From contig DAOTZA010000110.1 of assembly GCA_034434515.1 (NCBI GenBank), positions 1 to 64,000 of the forward strand: a DNA stretch of 64,000 nt. The letters are read 5' to 3'. The stretch is from NAK19 sp034434515. GTDB lineage: Bacteria; Chloroflexota; Anaerolineae; Anaerolineales; UBA4823. Under the pieces are notes generated by a model that saw nothing but the letters and a program-made list of their open reading frames with translations, was not told the origin of the DNA and did not search any database. Position numbers and translations under genes: made by a program. Shown piece after piece: positions 26,803-36,097 of this stretch. Positions within the stretch are counted from its first letter, which is position 1; the number at the start of each line of letters is the position of its first letter.

Positions 26803-27471
26803 TTAACCTTCTCGATATTCGCCGATATTATTCTTCAGCCATTGAAACCAGTTATCTAATCCTTCACCACTTCGACAAGAGACTAAAACCAATTCTACGG
26901 CAGGATTAAGCGCTTGCAAACCTTTACGGAAGAAATCGATATCAAAATCTACATAGGGTAATAAATCGATCTTATTTAACAGGACATAATCAACCCCACG
27001 ATACATGGATGGGTATTTATGAGGTTTATCGTGACCTTCTGGGACAGAAGCCACAAGCACATTGCAAGATGTTCCAAGTTCGAAGCTTGCCGGGCAGACC
27101 AGATTCCCTACATTTTCGACAATTAATAAATCATACTGGCTCAAGTCAGCTTGAATTAAAGCTTTGTTGAGCATCACGGCGTCCAAATGGCAATCGCCAC
27201 CGGTGTTAATTTGGATCGCAGCCGCTCCGGCCGCAATGGCTCGATCGGCATCAAAGGTTGTGGCGATATCCCCATCAATGACCAGAATGCGATAGTCCTG
27301 TGAAAGCTTCTTTACGGTTTGCTCAATGAGAGAAGTTTTCCCAGCACCTGGAGCGGCCATCAAGTTGATTGAAAAGAGTCGTGCCTCTTGGAGCAAATGG
27401 CGATTTTGCTCGGCAATGGCATCATTGGCGCTGAGGATGTTTTGTATTATTTGGATGCGTTGTTCACTCAT
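26803..27471 (-). CDS. hypB: Nickel-insertion GTPase HypB
   Basis: A 222-residue SIMIBI-class GTPase that drives nickel insertion into hydrogenase. Walker A is AAPGAGKTS. The metal-site region GGDCHLDA and the NKIDLLPYVDFD base motif are present. It lacks the N-terminal CxxCGC nickel-binding motif and any His-rich stretch, so it is a short form without nickel storage. Its ATG overlaps the hypA stop as ATGA. Confidence 0.96.
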   Translation of the reverse strand: MSEQRIQIIQNILSANDAIAEQNRHLLQEARLFSINLMAAPGAGKTSLIEQTVKKLSQDYRILVIDGDIATTFDADRAIAAGAAAIQINTGGDCHLDAVMLNKALIQADLSQYDLLIVENVGNLVCPASFELGTSCNVLVASVPEGHDKPHKYPSMYRGVDYVLLNKIDLLPYVDFDIDFFRKGLQALNPAVELVLVSCRSGEGLDNWFQWLKNNIGEYREG

Positions 27472-27812
27472 GTTTCTATGTCGATCGCTTCTAAGTAGAA
27501 TTCTTCACCACTGAGGATTTTGATACGAGTACTGCCACAAGAAGGGCAATAGATCACGTTACCATCCAACTGATAGACGGTGCTACAATCCAGACACTCA
27601 AAGGACGCTGAAACTCGCCGAAAGATCAATTCTGCTTGTTCTGCTGGAGTATTTTTGGCAATAATCTCCCAGTAAAATTGAACAGATTCATCCACAATCG
27701 AGGAAAGTTCGCCGATAACCAGATAGATCTTGGTAACTTTCGCGGCGTTTGCTTTTCCAGCATGATCGAGAACTATGTTCAGAATGCTTTGGGTTACCGC
27801 GAGTTCATGCAT
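27468..27812 (-). CDS. hypA: Nickel metallochaperone HypA
   Basis: A 114-residue protein starting MHE, where His2 is the nickel ligand. It has a rubredoxin-like zinc site with two CxxC pairs (CLDC and CPSC). It delivers nickel to the hydrogenase large subunit with HypB. It lies 31 bases after tatA in the same direction. Confidence 0.96.
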   Translation of the reverse strand: MHELAVTQSILNIVLDHAGKANAAKVTKIYLVIGELSSIVDESVQFYWEIIAKNTPAEQAELIFRRVSASFECLDCSTVYQLDGNVIYCPSCGSTRIKILSGEEFYLEAIDIET

Positions 27813-27843
27813 CCATAGCGCTCAGAGATTACTTACTAAAGGG

Positions 27844-28047
27844 TTATTCTTTGCTCGCTTCAGGTTTCTCGACTGCTTCGGTTTTCTTTTCGGTTGTTTC
27901 CTCCGTAGAAGATTGCAAACCTTCTTTGAAGGCGCGAATCCCTTTTCCAAATTCACCGGCTACTTTACTGATTCGCCCGACGCCAAATAGTAAGATGACA
28001 ATGAAAAGGATGATCAGTAACTCAGCACCTTGAGGTAAATTAAACAT
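27844..28047 (-). CDS. tatA: Twin-arginine translocase subunit TatA/E
   Basis: A 67-residue protein: a short periplasmic N terminus, one transmembrane helix (ELLIILFIVILLFGV), the hinge FGVGRISK, an amphipathic helix (AGEFGKGIRAFKEGL) and a charged tail. It forms the pore of the Tat export system. It is the first gene of the hyp transcript, which fits Tat export of hydrogenases. It starts after GGAG. Confidence 0.93.
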   Translation of the reverse strand: MFNLPQGAELLIILFIVILLFGVGRISKVAGEFGKGIRAFKEGLQSSTEETTEKKTEAVEKPEASKE

Positions 28048-28067
28048 AGAGGTACTCCTTCATCATT

Positions 28068-28097
28068 AGTATTATTTGAAGATTAGGTTGATTTCAA
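28068..28097 (-). promoter_or_regulatory. Promoter of tatA-hyp operon
   Basis: On the minus strand TTGAAA (28092-28097), an 18-bp spacer and AATACT (28068-28073). It overlaps the divergent trmFO promoter, so the two may compete for polymerase. Confidence 0.45.
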
Positions 28098-28104
28098 TTA
28101 TACT
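28076..28104 (+). promoter_or_regulatory. trmFO promoter giving a leaderless mRNA
   Basis: TTGAAG (28076-28081), a 17-bp spacer and TATACT (28099-28104). The ATG begins at 28113, 8 bases after the -10 box, so the predicted transcript starts at or next to the start codon with no ribosome-binding site. Confidence 0.7.
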
Positions 28105-28112
28105 ACGCAAAT

Positions 28113-29468
28113 ATGAAAGAACCTGAGCTGGTTGTAGTTGGTGGTGGTTTAGCGGGTTGTGAAGCTGCATGGCAGGCTGCACAACGGGGCGTTCGAGTGT
28201 GTCTGTACGAAATGCGACCATTGGTGAGTACCGGGGCGCATGGTACCGATCGGTTGGCTGAACTTATTTGTTCTAACTCACTTGGTGCAAACCAAATTGA
28301 CCGCGCAACCGGCTTATTGCTCCATGAACTGCGCCTGTTGGGTTCGTTGCTTATCCGCTGTGCCGATGAGACCGCCATTCCAGCCGGTAGAGCTTTAGCC
28401 GTTGATCGGGAAAAGTTTTCCTTAGCGGTGACTCAAGCTATTCTCTCACACTCAAACATTGTGGTTGTACGAGAAGAGATCAAGGCAATCCCCCAAAACC
28501 CCGCCATCATTGCCTCTGGGCCTCTAACTTCCCCAAGCCTTTCAACTGCAATCGCCCACTTTCTGGGACAATCAAATCTGTATTTCTACGATGCTATCTC
28601 GCCGATTGTCGAGGCTGATACGATTGACATGAAGATTGCCTTCCGAGCAAGCCGCTATGATCAGGAAGGGGAGGGAGATTACATCAATTGTCCCATGAAC
28701 AAAGAAGAGTATGAGCGCTTTGTCGAGGAATTGATCAAGGCTGAACGAATCCCCTTGCGCTCTTTTGAAGAACAAATTGAAAGCGGGGTAACAAGTGGCA
28801 AAGGACCATTTTTCGAAGCTTGTTTGCCGATTGAAATTTTAGCCAGGCGTGGTAAAGATGCCCTTGCATTTGGGCCACTTAGACCGGTCGGCTTAAGAGA
28901 CCCAAAAACCGGTAAACGCCCCTATGCGGTGGTACAGTTGCGTCAGGACAATCTTGCTGGCACGCTTTACAACATGGTTGGCTTTCAAACTAATCTTACC
29001 TTCCCAGAGCAAAAAAGAGTTTTTCGTTTGATTCCCGGCCTGGAACATGCCGAATTCAGCCGTTTCGGTCAGATGCATCGCAATACCTACGTATTTGCTC
29101 CACAAGCCCTTAAGCCAACTCTTCAGACCATACGGCGGCCCGATCTATTTCTTGCCGGACAACTGATCGGCGTCGAGGGCTATGCCGGAAACATCGCCAG
29201 CGGTTGGTTAGCAGGCATCAATGCAGCTCGTTTTCTCAGAGGGAAACCGCTCCTAGAATTGCCGCGAGAAACAATGTTCGGCAGCTTGATGTATTACATC
29301 ACCCATGCTAACGAAAAGGACTTTCAGCCCATGAAAGCTAATTTTGGTCTTCTTCCTTGCAATGAAAGTGAACGGTTACGGAACAAAAAAGAGCGGCATC
29401 AATATTTTGCCCAGAGAGCTCACAATATCCTTGAACGATGGTGGAGAGAATTCGGTGATTCGAGATAA
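28113..29468 (+). CDS. trmFO: Folate/FAD-dependent tRNA U54 methyltransferase TrmFO
   Basis: A 451-residue flavoprotein that methylates U54 of tRNA using methylene-THF. The N-terminal dinucleotide motif is VVGGGLAGCEAA. Family segments include CSNSLGANQIDRATG, AGQLIGVEGYAGNIASG and the C-terminal MKANFGLLP. The promoter suggests leaderless translation. The last 14 bases overlap the next gene. Confidence 0.96.
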   Translation: MKEPELVVVGGGLAGCEAAWQAAQRGVRVCLYEMRPLVSTGAHGTDRLAELICSNSLGANQIDRATGLLLHELRLLGSLLIRCADETAIPAGRALAVDREKFSLAVTQAILSHSNIVVVREEIKAIPQNPAIIASGPLTSPSLSTAIAHFLGQSNLYFYDAISPIVEADTIDMKIAFRASRYDQEGEGDYINCPMNKEEYERFVEELIKAERIPLRSFEEQIESGVTSGKGPFFEACLPIEILARRGKDALAFGPLRPVGLRDPKTGKRPYAVVQLRQDNLAGTLYNMVGFQTNLTFPEQKRVFRLIPGLEHAEFSRFGQMHRNTYVFAPQALKPTLQTIRRPDLFLAGQLIGVEGYAGNIASGWLAGINAARFLRGKPLLELPRETMFGSLMYYITHANEKDFQPMKANFGLLPCNESERLRNKKERHQYFAQRAHNILERWWREFGDSR

Positions 29469-30351
29469 ATTGCGTATAGGTATATTTTTGGCCCTAATCC
29501 TGTTGTTGACAACGGGGGGTGGTTGTAATTCCCGCCAGGCTGAAGTTTTCCATGCGAATCAAGTCTCTCAAGTTGAACAAGACTTGTCATTTCAAGTAAA
29601 CTGTGGTCCAAGAACACCTGGCTCTACATGTCATCAGCGCATTCAAGATTGGATCGCGTTAAGCCTTAAGGAGCAGAACTGGCAAGTTGAACCCCAATCC
29701 TTTTCGGTTGGTCAAATTCGGGGCACGAATATCATTGGAAAGTATGGAAATGGAGCAAAATTCATTATCATTGGCGCCCACTATGATTCGCGATTTACAT
29801 CCGACCAGGAGAAACAAGCTGAACTTCGCGAGCAGCCCGTGCCTGGGGCTAATGATGGCGCTTCTGGAGTTGCGTTGTTACTGTTGTTATCCAGAGAAAT
29901 CCCACGACAAATTCCTCCTGCTGAGCAAACTATCTGGCTGGTATTTTTTGACTTAGAGGATAATGGGAATTACCCTGGATGGGATTGGATCTTAGGTTCT
30001 ACAGCCTTCGCCAGTTCCCTTACCGAAACCCCATCTGCTGTTATTGTCGCTGACATGATCGGCGATCGAGACTTGAATATTTTCATGGAACACAACTCAA
30101 CCGATGAGCTGAATCAGGAAATATGGCAAACAGCGCATCAGCTTGGCTATGAAGAATTTTTCATTTCTCAGCTAAAATATCGGATGATAGACGACCATAT
30201 ACCCTTTGTCCAACGCGGTTTCCCAACCACTCTGCTGATTGACTTCGATTATCCCTATTGGCATACCACCCAAGATACATTGGATAAGGTTTCCGCTCAA
30301 AGTATTCTCATTGTCTATGATACACTTATTAACTGGATAAGAAAGCAATGA
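29455..30351 (+). CDS. M28-family / glutaminyl-peptide cyclotransferase-like lipoprotein
   Basis: A 298-residue protein. It starts with a hydrophobic signal segment ending in GGGC, a likely lipoprotein site. The rest is a zinc aminopeptidase-like fold: metal residues in GAHYDSR, GANDGASG and FFDLEDNG, and the DDHIPFVQRG and YWHTTQDT segments typical of glutaminyl cyclases. It could form N-terminal pyroglutamate or trim peptides outside the membrane. I prefer GTG 29455, which has GGAGAG upstream. This overlaps trmFO by 14 bases. Longer in-frame starts lie inside trmFO. Confidence 0.83.
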   Translation: MIRDKLRIGIFLALILLLTTGGGCNSRQAEVFHANQVSQVEQDLSFQVNCGPRTPGSTCHQRIQDWIALSLKEQNWQVEPQSFSVGQIRGTNIIGKYGNGAKFIIIGAHYDSRFTSDQEKQAELREQPVPGANDGASGVALLLLLSREIPRQIPPAEQTIWLVFFDLEDNGNYPGWDWILGSTAFASSLTETPSAVIVADMIGDRDLNIFMEHNSTDELNQEIWQTAHQLGYEEFFISQLKYRMIDDHIPFVQRGFPTTLLIDFDYPYWHTTQDTLDKVSAQSILIVYDTLINWIRKQ

Positions 30352-30352
30352 G

Positions 30353-31630
30353 ATGAGTGAAGAAAAACCAGTAACCTCACCAGCTCTCGTCAAGATAGTT
30401 AAAGATCTTCGGGAGTTTTTGCCTGAGATCACAGAGCAGTTAACCAAGTCTTCTGGCATTCGCCCATCCCTTGAGAAACAATTGCTCTCCCTTTTGAGCG
30501 CATTGGAGGAAACTGCTCTTTTGCAGGAATATTCCACCCTCGACCAAGTCTTAATGAATTGGGTTGCCCAATATACTGAAGCTGATATCCCTCAGGTGAT
30601 TTTAGACCTGAGTGACTTCCTTCATTCTATCCAGACAGCCTGTCAACAGGTCATCCAGAATCATCCAGAGACATTTGACTTTGCAGAGCGAAATTTTTCT
30701 TTTGAAATTTCCGAACTGTTTTTCCACACTCAGAAGCGGTTAATACGAATCGGGTTCGAGAAATATGTCGATCAGCAATCAAGAACTGCTACTGAGATTC
30801 AAGCCATGCTAGAGAAATTAGACCAGAGTAAATCGAACTTTATTTCCATCGCTGCCCATGAGTTGAAGACCCCGTTGACGATCATTGAAGGGTATTCGAT
30901 GATGCTGGGAGAGCTGCTCTTTGGCAACGAAGGTTTTAAAACCTACTCACCTTACCTAGATGGAATTAAAAAGGGAACAGAAAGGTTAAAGCAAATCATC
31001 CAAGATATGATCGATGTCTCATTGATTGATTCGCGGATGCTTCTATTGACCTTTCAACCTTGTCTGATCAATCGGTTAATCGAAACGGTTGTTGAAGATA
31101 TGAAAAAGAGAGCGATGGATCGTGATTTGTTGATTCAATTTCGTCCGATAAAAGGTATGAACGAGCTAATCTATCTGGATGAAATTCGTCTCTCTCAAGC
31201 CCTGCGAAATATTATCGAAAACGCCATCAAATTTACTCCAGATGGGGGAAAGATAGAAGTGTATGGAAGAAAGCTCAGCGGATTTATCGAAATCATGGTG
31301 GAAGATACTGGCATCGGTGTAGACCCAGATGATCAGCCACTGATTTTCGAGAAATTCTCGCAATTAGGACAGGTATCTTTGCATTCATCAGGTAGATCAA
31401 AGTTCAAGGGTGGGGGTGCTGGTTTGGGCTTGCCCATTGCTAAGGGAATTCTCGAAGCTCATGGTGGCACAATTTGGATGGAATCAGAAGGTTACGATGA
31501 AATCCGCTGTCCGGGATCGATATTTCACCTGATGGTGCCAATTTATACCCAACCTCCTCAACCTTCAGCACAAATCTTCTCTGAGCTGCGGCACCAAAAT
31601 CGTAATCGTCATCGAGCGAAAAATGGTTAG
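30353..31630 (+). CDS. Soluble sensor histidine kinase
   Basis: A 425-residue kinase. The N-terminal ~165 residues are a helical sensor region without transmembrane segments, similar in character to RsbR-type N domains but not recognised with certainty. A coiled linker, HisKA (AHELKTPLTII with the phospho-His) and HATPase_c (NIIENAIKFT, DTGIGV, GGAGLGL) follow. No response regulator is adjacent. It begins one base after the M28 stop and overlaps hflX by 8 bases, so the operon links it with hflX. Confidence 0.9.
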   Translation: MSEEKPVTSPALVKIVKDLREFLPEITEQLTKSSGIRPSLEKQLLSLLSALEETALLQEYSTLDQVLMNWVAQYTEADIPQVILDLSDFLHSIQTACQQVIQNHPETFDFAERNFSFEISELFFHTQKRLIRIGFEKYVDQQSRTATEIQAMLEKLDQSKSNFISIAAHELKTPLTIIEGYSMMLGELLFGNEGFKTYSPYLDGIKKGTERLKQIIQDMIDVSLIDSRMLLLTFQPCLINRLIETVVEDMKKRAMDRDLLIQFRPIKGMNELIYLDEIRLSQALRNIIENAIKFTPDGGKIEVYGRKLSGFIEIMVEDTGIGVDPDDQPLIFEKFSQLGQVSLHSSGRSKFKGGGAGLGLPIAKGILEAHGGTIWMESEGYDEIRCPGSIFHLMVPIYTQPPQPSAQIFSELRHQNRNRHRAKNG

Positions 31631-32966
31631 GAAAATTGTTCCCGTTGTCGATTCGTATCAGGAAAGAGGCGTTGCCGTAGGGGTGGAAATCGGCAAGCCC
31701 AAATCAGACTTTACGCTTGAAGACTCATTGAATGAATTATGTCTCTTAGCCCAGACAGCCGGCATTGAGGTCATCGCCACTCTTACCCAGAGACTAGAGA
31801 AGCCCAATCCCCAGACTTATATTGGTGCAGGCAAGCTCGAAGAGCTAAAAGCAGTCGTCAATGAGTTAGGCGCTAATATTATACTGTTTGATGATGAACT
31901 CTCCCCTCGCCATCTCCGAGAGCTTGAGAAACATTTTGACGAAAACATGCGCATCATCGACCGCACAGCATTGATCCTGGACATCTTTGCTCAACATGCA
32001 GCCACCCGTGAAGGTGCTCTGCAAGTCGAACTGGCTCAGTATGAATACCGTTTACCTCGCTTAACCAGGGCGTGGACACACCTTGCCAGGCAGGCTGGAG
32101 GTGGCGGCGGCAGAGCAGGAAGCGTTGGGGGAGTAGGTCTGCGCGGTCCGGGCGAAACACAACTGGAAGTGGACAGACGTGATATTCGCCGTCGTATCGC
32201 ACATCTTAAGGAGGAGTTAGAAAAGGTTAAATCGCATCGCCGTCAATACCGCCGCCGGCGAAAAAAGAGCGGAATTCCAGTAGTTGCACTCATCGGATAT
32301 ACCAATGCTGGTAAATCCACCTTGCTGAATGCACTTTCAAACGCCAATGTTTATGTAGCCGACCAGTTATTTGCGACCTTAGATCCGACAACAAGGCGTG
32401 TTCTCTTGTCCGACCATCATGAAATTCTGCTAACCGATACGGTCGGCTTTATTCAGAAACTTCCTACCCATTTGATTGCCGCCTTTCGGGCTACCTTAGA
32501 GGAGATTGCCGAGGCTGATGTTTTGCTGCACGTGCTCGACATCTCCCAACCAACAGCTCAACAACAAGCCCAAGCCGTTTTTCAAACCTTAAAAGAAATC
32601 GAGGCTGATCATTTGCCGATTTTTACTGTCTTAAATAAAATTGATTTGCTTAAAGATTCCCAACAAACCGTAAATATCCTTGAGCAATATCCAAATTCGG
32701 TAGCCATTTCAGCTCTGAAGGGTTTAGGTATCGATGACTTAATGCGAAAATTAGAAGACTTTCTTTTTACTCGCCAGCACCCTCTCACGATAGAATTACC
32801 CCAAAGGGAAACTTACCTTTTTCAATTGTTTTCAAGAGAAGGGGTCGTTGATAAAATTGAATATTCCGGGAATCAGATCATTCTTCAAGGGAAAATCCCT
32901 GGCCGGCATTTGGCGAAATTCACCCCTTATCTATATAAAACTCCTCTGCGAGAATTGATCCAATGA
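31623..32966 (+). CDS. hflX: Ribosome-associated GTPase HflX
   Basis: A 447-residue Obg-like GTPase that acts on stalled or hibernating 50S/70S ribosomes. It has the N-terminal HflX domain (LEDSLNELCLLAQTAG), a glycine-rich linker (GGGGGRAGSVGG), then the G domain: GYTNAGKSTLLN (P loop), DPTTR (G2), DTVGF (G3) and NKID (G4). It overlaps the preceding kinase by 8 bases and the next gene by 4. Confidence 0.96.
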   Translation: MVRKIVPVVDSYQERGVAVGVEIGKPKSDFTLEDSLNELCLLAQTAGIEVIATLTQRLEKPNPQTYIGAGKLEELKAVVNELGANIILFDDELSPRHLRELEKHFDENMRIIDRTALILDIFAQHAATREGALQVELAQYEYRLPRLTRAWTHLARQAGGGGGRAGSVGGVGLRGPGETQLEVDRRDIRRRIAHLKEELEKVKSHRRQYRRRRKKSGIPVVALIGYTNAGKSTLLNALSNANVYVADQLFATLDPTTRRVLLSDHHEILLTDTVGFIQKLPTHLIAAFRATLEEIAEADVLLHVLDISQPTAQQQAQAVFQTLKEIEADHLPIFTVLNKIDLLKDSQQTVNILEQYPNSVAISALKGLGIDDLMRKLEDFLFTRQHPLTIELPQRETYLFQLFSREGVVDKIEYSGNQIILQGKIPGRHLAKFTPYLYKTPLRELIQ

Positions 32967-33178
32967 AAGAATCTCTGAATCGTGCTCTCGATCGACTAGC
33001 AAATTTTTTCGCCCACCGCAAAGGATTGCTTCCTCTGGTAGGGCTGGTTTTGATCTTTATCAACGGTTTGCTTCAGTTTCTTCCTATCGACAACTTATCA
33101 TTAATCGAAAAAAACATCTTCCTTCATATTGGCTTAATTCTTGCTATTCTCGGATTCCTCTTGGCGTGGTCTCTATAA
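32963..33178 (+). CDS. Small two-helix membrane protein
   Basis: A 71-residue protein of unknown function with a basic N terminus and two predicted transmembrane helices (about 24-43 and 50-70). Its ATG overlaps the hflX stop (ATGA). Its end overlaps the 3' end of the convergent pckA by 6 bases. Confidence 0.7.
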   Translation: MKESLNRALDRLANFFAHRKGLLPLVGLVLIFINGLLQFLPIDNLSLIEKNIFLHIGLILAILGFLLAWSL

Positions 33179-34822
33179 GTCTAGTTTAGGCCCTCCCGCT
33201 CGAATTTCAGCGGGAAAACGATCTTCAAACTTCTTGAAATTGTCAACGAATCTCGAAGCAAGACTTTTATAACGCTTATAATACGCTTCCTCACTGACCC
33301 AGGCGGTTGAAGGGGTTAAGATTGTTTCTGGCACACCAGGACAATTTTGGGGGACTTCAAAACCAAACACTTCATCTTGTTTGGATTCAACACCCATCAA
33401 TTCATCATTCAAGGCCGCATTCAATATACGCCGAGTATATTCAATACTGATCCGCTTCCCAACTCCATACGGGCCTCCAACCCAGCCGGTATTGAGTAGC
33501 CAACAATTCACTCCATACCGCATAATTTTTTGACCCAACAGATTGGCATAGGTGACTGGGTGATAAACCATAAATGGCCCACCAAAGCATGGGCTAAAAG
33601 TGATCTCTGGCTCCTCGCGGAGTCCGATTTCAGTTCCAGCTACTTTGGCGGTATATCCGGATATGAAGTGATACAAAGCCTGTTCAGGGGTGAGACGGGC
33701 AATCGGAGGCATGACCCCGGAGGCATCGCAGGTCAGAAAAACGATATTTTTTGGGTGGGGTCCCCGTTTTTCAGTTAATGCATTCTCGATATACTCCAGC
33801 GGATAGGAAGCACGCGTGTTTTCGGTTATCGAATCATCGTCCAAATCGATGTGCCGAAAGACCGGGTCATAAACCACATTTTCAAGAATGGTTCCAAACC
33901 GTTTGGTACAGGCGTAAATTTGCGGTTCTGCGGTCGGAGAAAGTCCAATCACTTTAGCGTAACAGCCCCCCTCAAAATTGAAAATTCCATCATCTGACCA
34001 TCCATGTTCATCATCACCGATCAGATAACGGTTAGGGTCAGCCGAAAGGGTCGTTTTACCCGTGCCTGATAAACCAAAAAACAGAGCAACATCCCCCTGT
34101 TTACCCATGTTTGCCGCGCAGTGCATGGGCAGGATACCCGCTTGAGGTAACAAGTAATTCATAATCGTGAAGGCAGATTTCTTGATTTCCCCCGCATAAC
34201 CAGAGTTACCGATGATACAAAGTTTTTGCTCAAAATTTATTGCGATAATGGTATTCCTGGCTGTCGAATCAATTGAAGGAAAAGATTTAAAGGACGGCAC
34301 GGCAATCAGAGTAAATTCAGGGACATGTTGGCGATAAGTTTCTCGGTCTGCAGGGGTTAGAAACATGTTGCGAGAAAAGAGACTGTGCCAGGCTTTTTCG
34401 GTAATGACCCGTATGGGCAAGCGACAAGCAGGGTCTGACCCGACATAGCAATCTTGAACAAAGACATCTTTTCCTTGCAGATATCCCTGAACTCGGATAA
34501 ATAAATCGTGAAACTGCTGAGGATCATACGGACGGTTATACTGTCCCCACCAAACCGATTCTTCGGTTTCGCTATCCTTAACAATAACTTTGTCGTCAGC
34601 AGCCCGGGCTGTATGTTGGCCGGTACTGACGACTAGCGCTCCTCCAAGTGTTATTTGCCCTTCGGCGCGAAAGAGGCTCTCTTCATAGAGCGCTTCAATA
34701 GGCAAATTCCAGTAAACCTTGCGCAGGTTTCCCAAGCCTTGAAAGGTCAGGTCGTACTCTGCTTTAAGTTCACCAGCTATAGGCTCCGCAGGCGTGCGAA
34801 TGTTTAATAAGTTATTATTCAT
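33173..34822 (-). CDS. pckA: Phosphoenolpyruvate carboxykinase (ATP)
   Basis: A 549-residue ATP-dependent enzyme interconverting oxaloacetate + ATP and PEP + CO2 + ADP. Kinase 1a P loop FFGLSGTGKTTLSAD, kinase 2 GDDEHGW and an RxSYPLEYI segment are visible. I start it at ATG 34822, which overlaps the aminotransferase stop as ATGA. In this operon context it could connect C4 acids to PEP, either for gluconeogenesis or for ATP formation. Confidence 0.96.
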   Translation of the reverse strand: MNNNLLNIRTPAEPIAGELKAEYDLTFQGLGNLRKVYWNLPIEALYEESLFRAEGQITLGGALVVSTGQHTARAADDKVIVKDSETEESVWWGQYNRPYDPQQFHDLFIRVQGYLQGKDVFVQDCYVGSDPACRLPIRVITEKAWHSLFSRNMFLTPADRETYRQHVPEFTLIAVPSFKSFPSIDSTARNTIIAINFEQKLCIIGNSGYAGEIKKSAFTIMNYLLPQAGILPMHCAANMGKQGDVALFFGLSGTGKTTLSADPNRYLIGDDEHGWSDDGIFNFEGGCYAKVIGLSPTAEPQIYACTKRFGTILENVVYDPVFRHIDLDDDSITENTRASYPLEYIENALTEKRGPHPKNIVFLTCDASGVMPPIARLTPEQALYHFISGYTAKVAGTEIGLREEPEITFSPCFGGPFMVYHPVTYANLLGQKIMRYGVNCWLLNTGWVGGPYGVGKRISIEYTRRILNAALNDELMGVESKQDEVFGFEVPQNCPGVPETILTPSTAWVSEEAYYKRYKSLASRFVDNFKKFEDRFPAEIRAGGPKLDL

Positions 34823-36036
34823 AGCCAATCCCTCAACATGCGCCGATCGCCAATATAAATTTCAGATGGAGCGTTCGGGTCAAGCGCCCATCGAATGCGC
34901 TCAATTCCTGTCATGATGTCTTTGACACTGCCGGCAAAACTCAGCCGTAAATGACCCTCCATACCAAACTCTTTTCCCGGCACAGTGACAACAAATGCTT
35001 TGCGCAACAAAAAGTTTGCCAATTCCACCGAGTTATTTGAATAGGCGCGAAAATCCGGTAAACAGTAGAATGTTCCATCCGGTGGCATGACTCGAATGCC
35101 ATTTACGGTTTTCAGCTCCTGCAGGATGATATTGCGATTATTTTCAATCGTCAGCCTAAGGCTTTCTACAACCGATTGCATACCGTTTAATGCGCCTTCT
35201 GCAGCGGCTTGAAGGACAACCGAAGGGCAGGATTCGGTTTGAGCCTGAATGTTATGCAGAACCGAAACCAATCTGCGATTGGTTACCACCCACCCAATTC
35301 GGAAGCCGGTCATCCCATAAAGCTTTGATACTCCATTCACCACAATAATTTTGGTATTTTCGATATCCTTTGTAGTGAATTGATAGGGTGAAGGACATTT
35401 TTTATGATCAAAGACCAGCTTGTGATAGATGTCATCCATGACCAGATAAATGCCCTTGCGTTCGCAGTAATCCACGATCTGAGCGATGAAATCTTCGCGA
35501 TAAAGCACTCCTGAAGGGTTATTTGGGCTATTGACGATAATGGCTTTTGTGTATGGAGTGACCGCTTTTTCAATGTCTTCAAAACGAGGATGAAACGTGC
35601 CATCTTCGGGTGTAACGATGACGGGAATCCCATTAACCATCTTGATAATTTCCGGATAACTAACCCAATAGGGAGCCAGCAGAATGACTTCATCCTGGGG
35701 ATCGATCAAAGAATAAAATAAGTTGTACAAAGAAAATTTCGCACCAGAAGAGACAGCGATATTCTCTGGTGCAACATAACGTCCATAATTTTCTTCGGTA
35801 TAGCGAATGATGGCCTTTTTCAAAGATGGGGTTCCATCAGGGGGGGAATATTTGATGTCCCCAGAGCTAATCTTGGCTGCAGCCGATAAGATAGCTGTGA
35901 TCGGAGCTTTGTTTTTTGGTTCGCCAATTCCTAAATGAATCACCGACTCGCCCCGTTCACGCAAAAAGCGGGCTTCTTCATTCAACTTTAGAGTTGGGGA
36001 TTCGGCGATCGCCCTCGCCAAATGACTAATGGTCAT
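34819..36036 (-). CDS. Class I aminotransferase, aspartate aminotransferase type
   Basis: A 405-residue PLP enzyme of fold type I, subgroup I-gamma. The Schiff-base Lys is in VNGVSKLYGMTGFRIGW. The NSPNNPSGVLY motif holds the PLP-ring Asn. It probably exchanges aspartate and oxaloacetate or a related pair. It starts after GGAGGG and is translationally coupled to pckA, which consumes oxaloacetate. Confidence 0.9.
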   Translation of the reverse strand: MTISHLARAIAESPTLKLNEEARFLRERGESVIHLGIGEPKNKAPITAILSAAAKISSGDIKYSPPDGTPSLKKAIIRYTEENYGRYVAPENIAVSSGAKFSLYNLFYSLIDPQDEVILLAPYWVSYPEIIKMVNGIPVIVTPEDGTFHPRFEDIEKAVTPYTKAIIVNSPNNPSGVLYREDFIAQIVDYCERKGIYLVMDDIYHKLVFDHKKCPSPYQFTTKDIENTKIIVVNGVSKLYGMTGFRIGWVVTNRRLVSVLHNIQAQTESCPSVVLQAAAEGALNGMQSVVESLRLTIENNRNIILQELKTVNGIRVMPPDGTFYCLPDFRAYSNNSVELANFLLRKAFVVTVPGKEFGMEGHLRLSFAGSVKDIMTGIERIRWALDPNAPSEIYIGDRRMLRDWL

Positions 36037-36097
36037 TCTTTTTAGCCCTCCATCTTCCTACTCGAATATCCAATTATCTTTCTGAATAAAAACCTGA

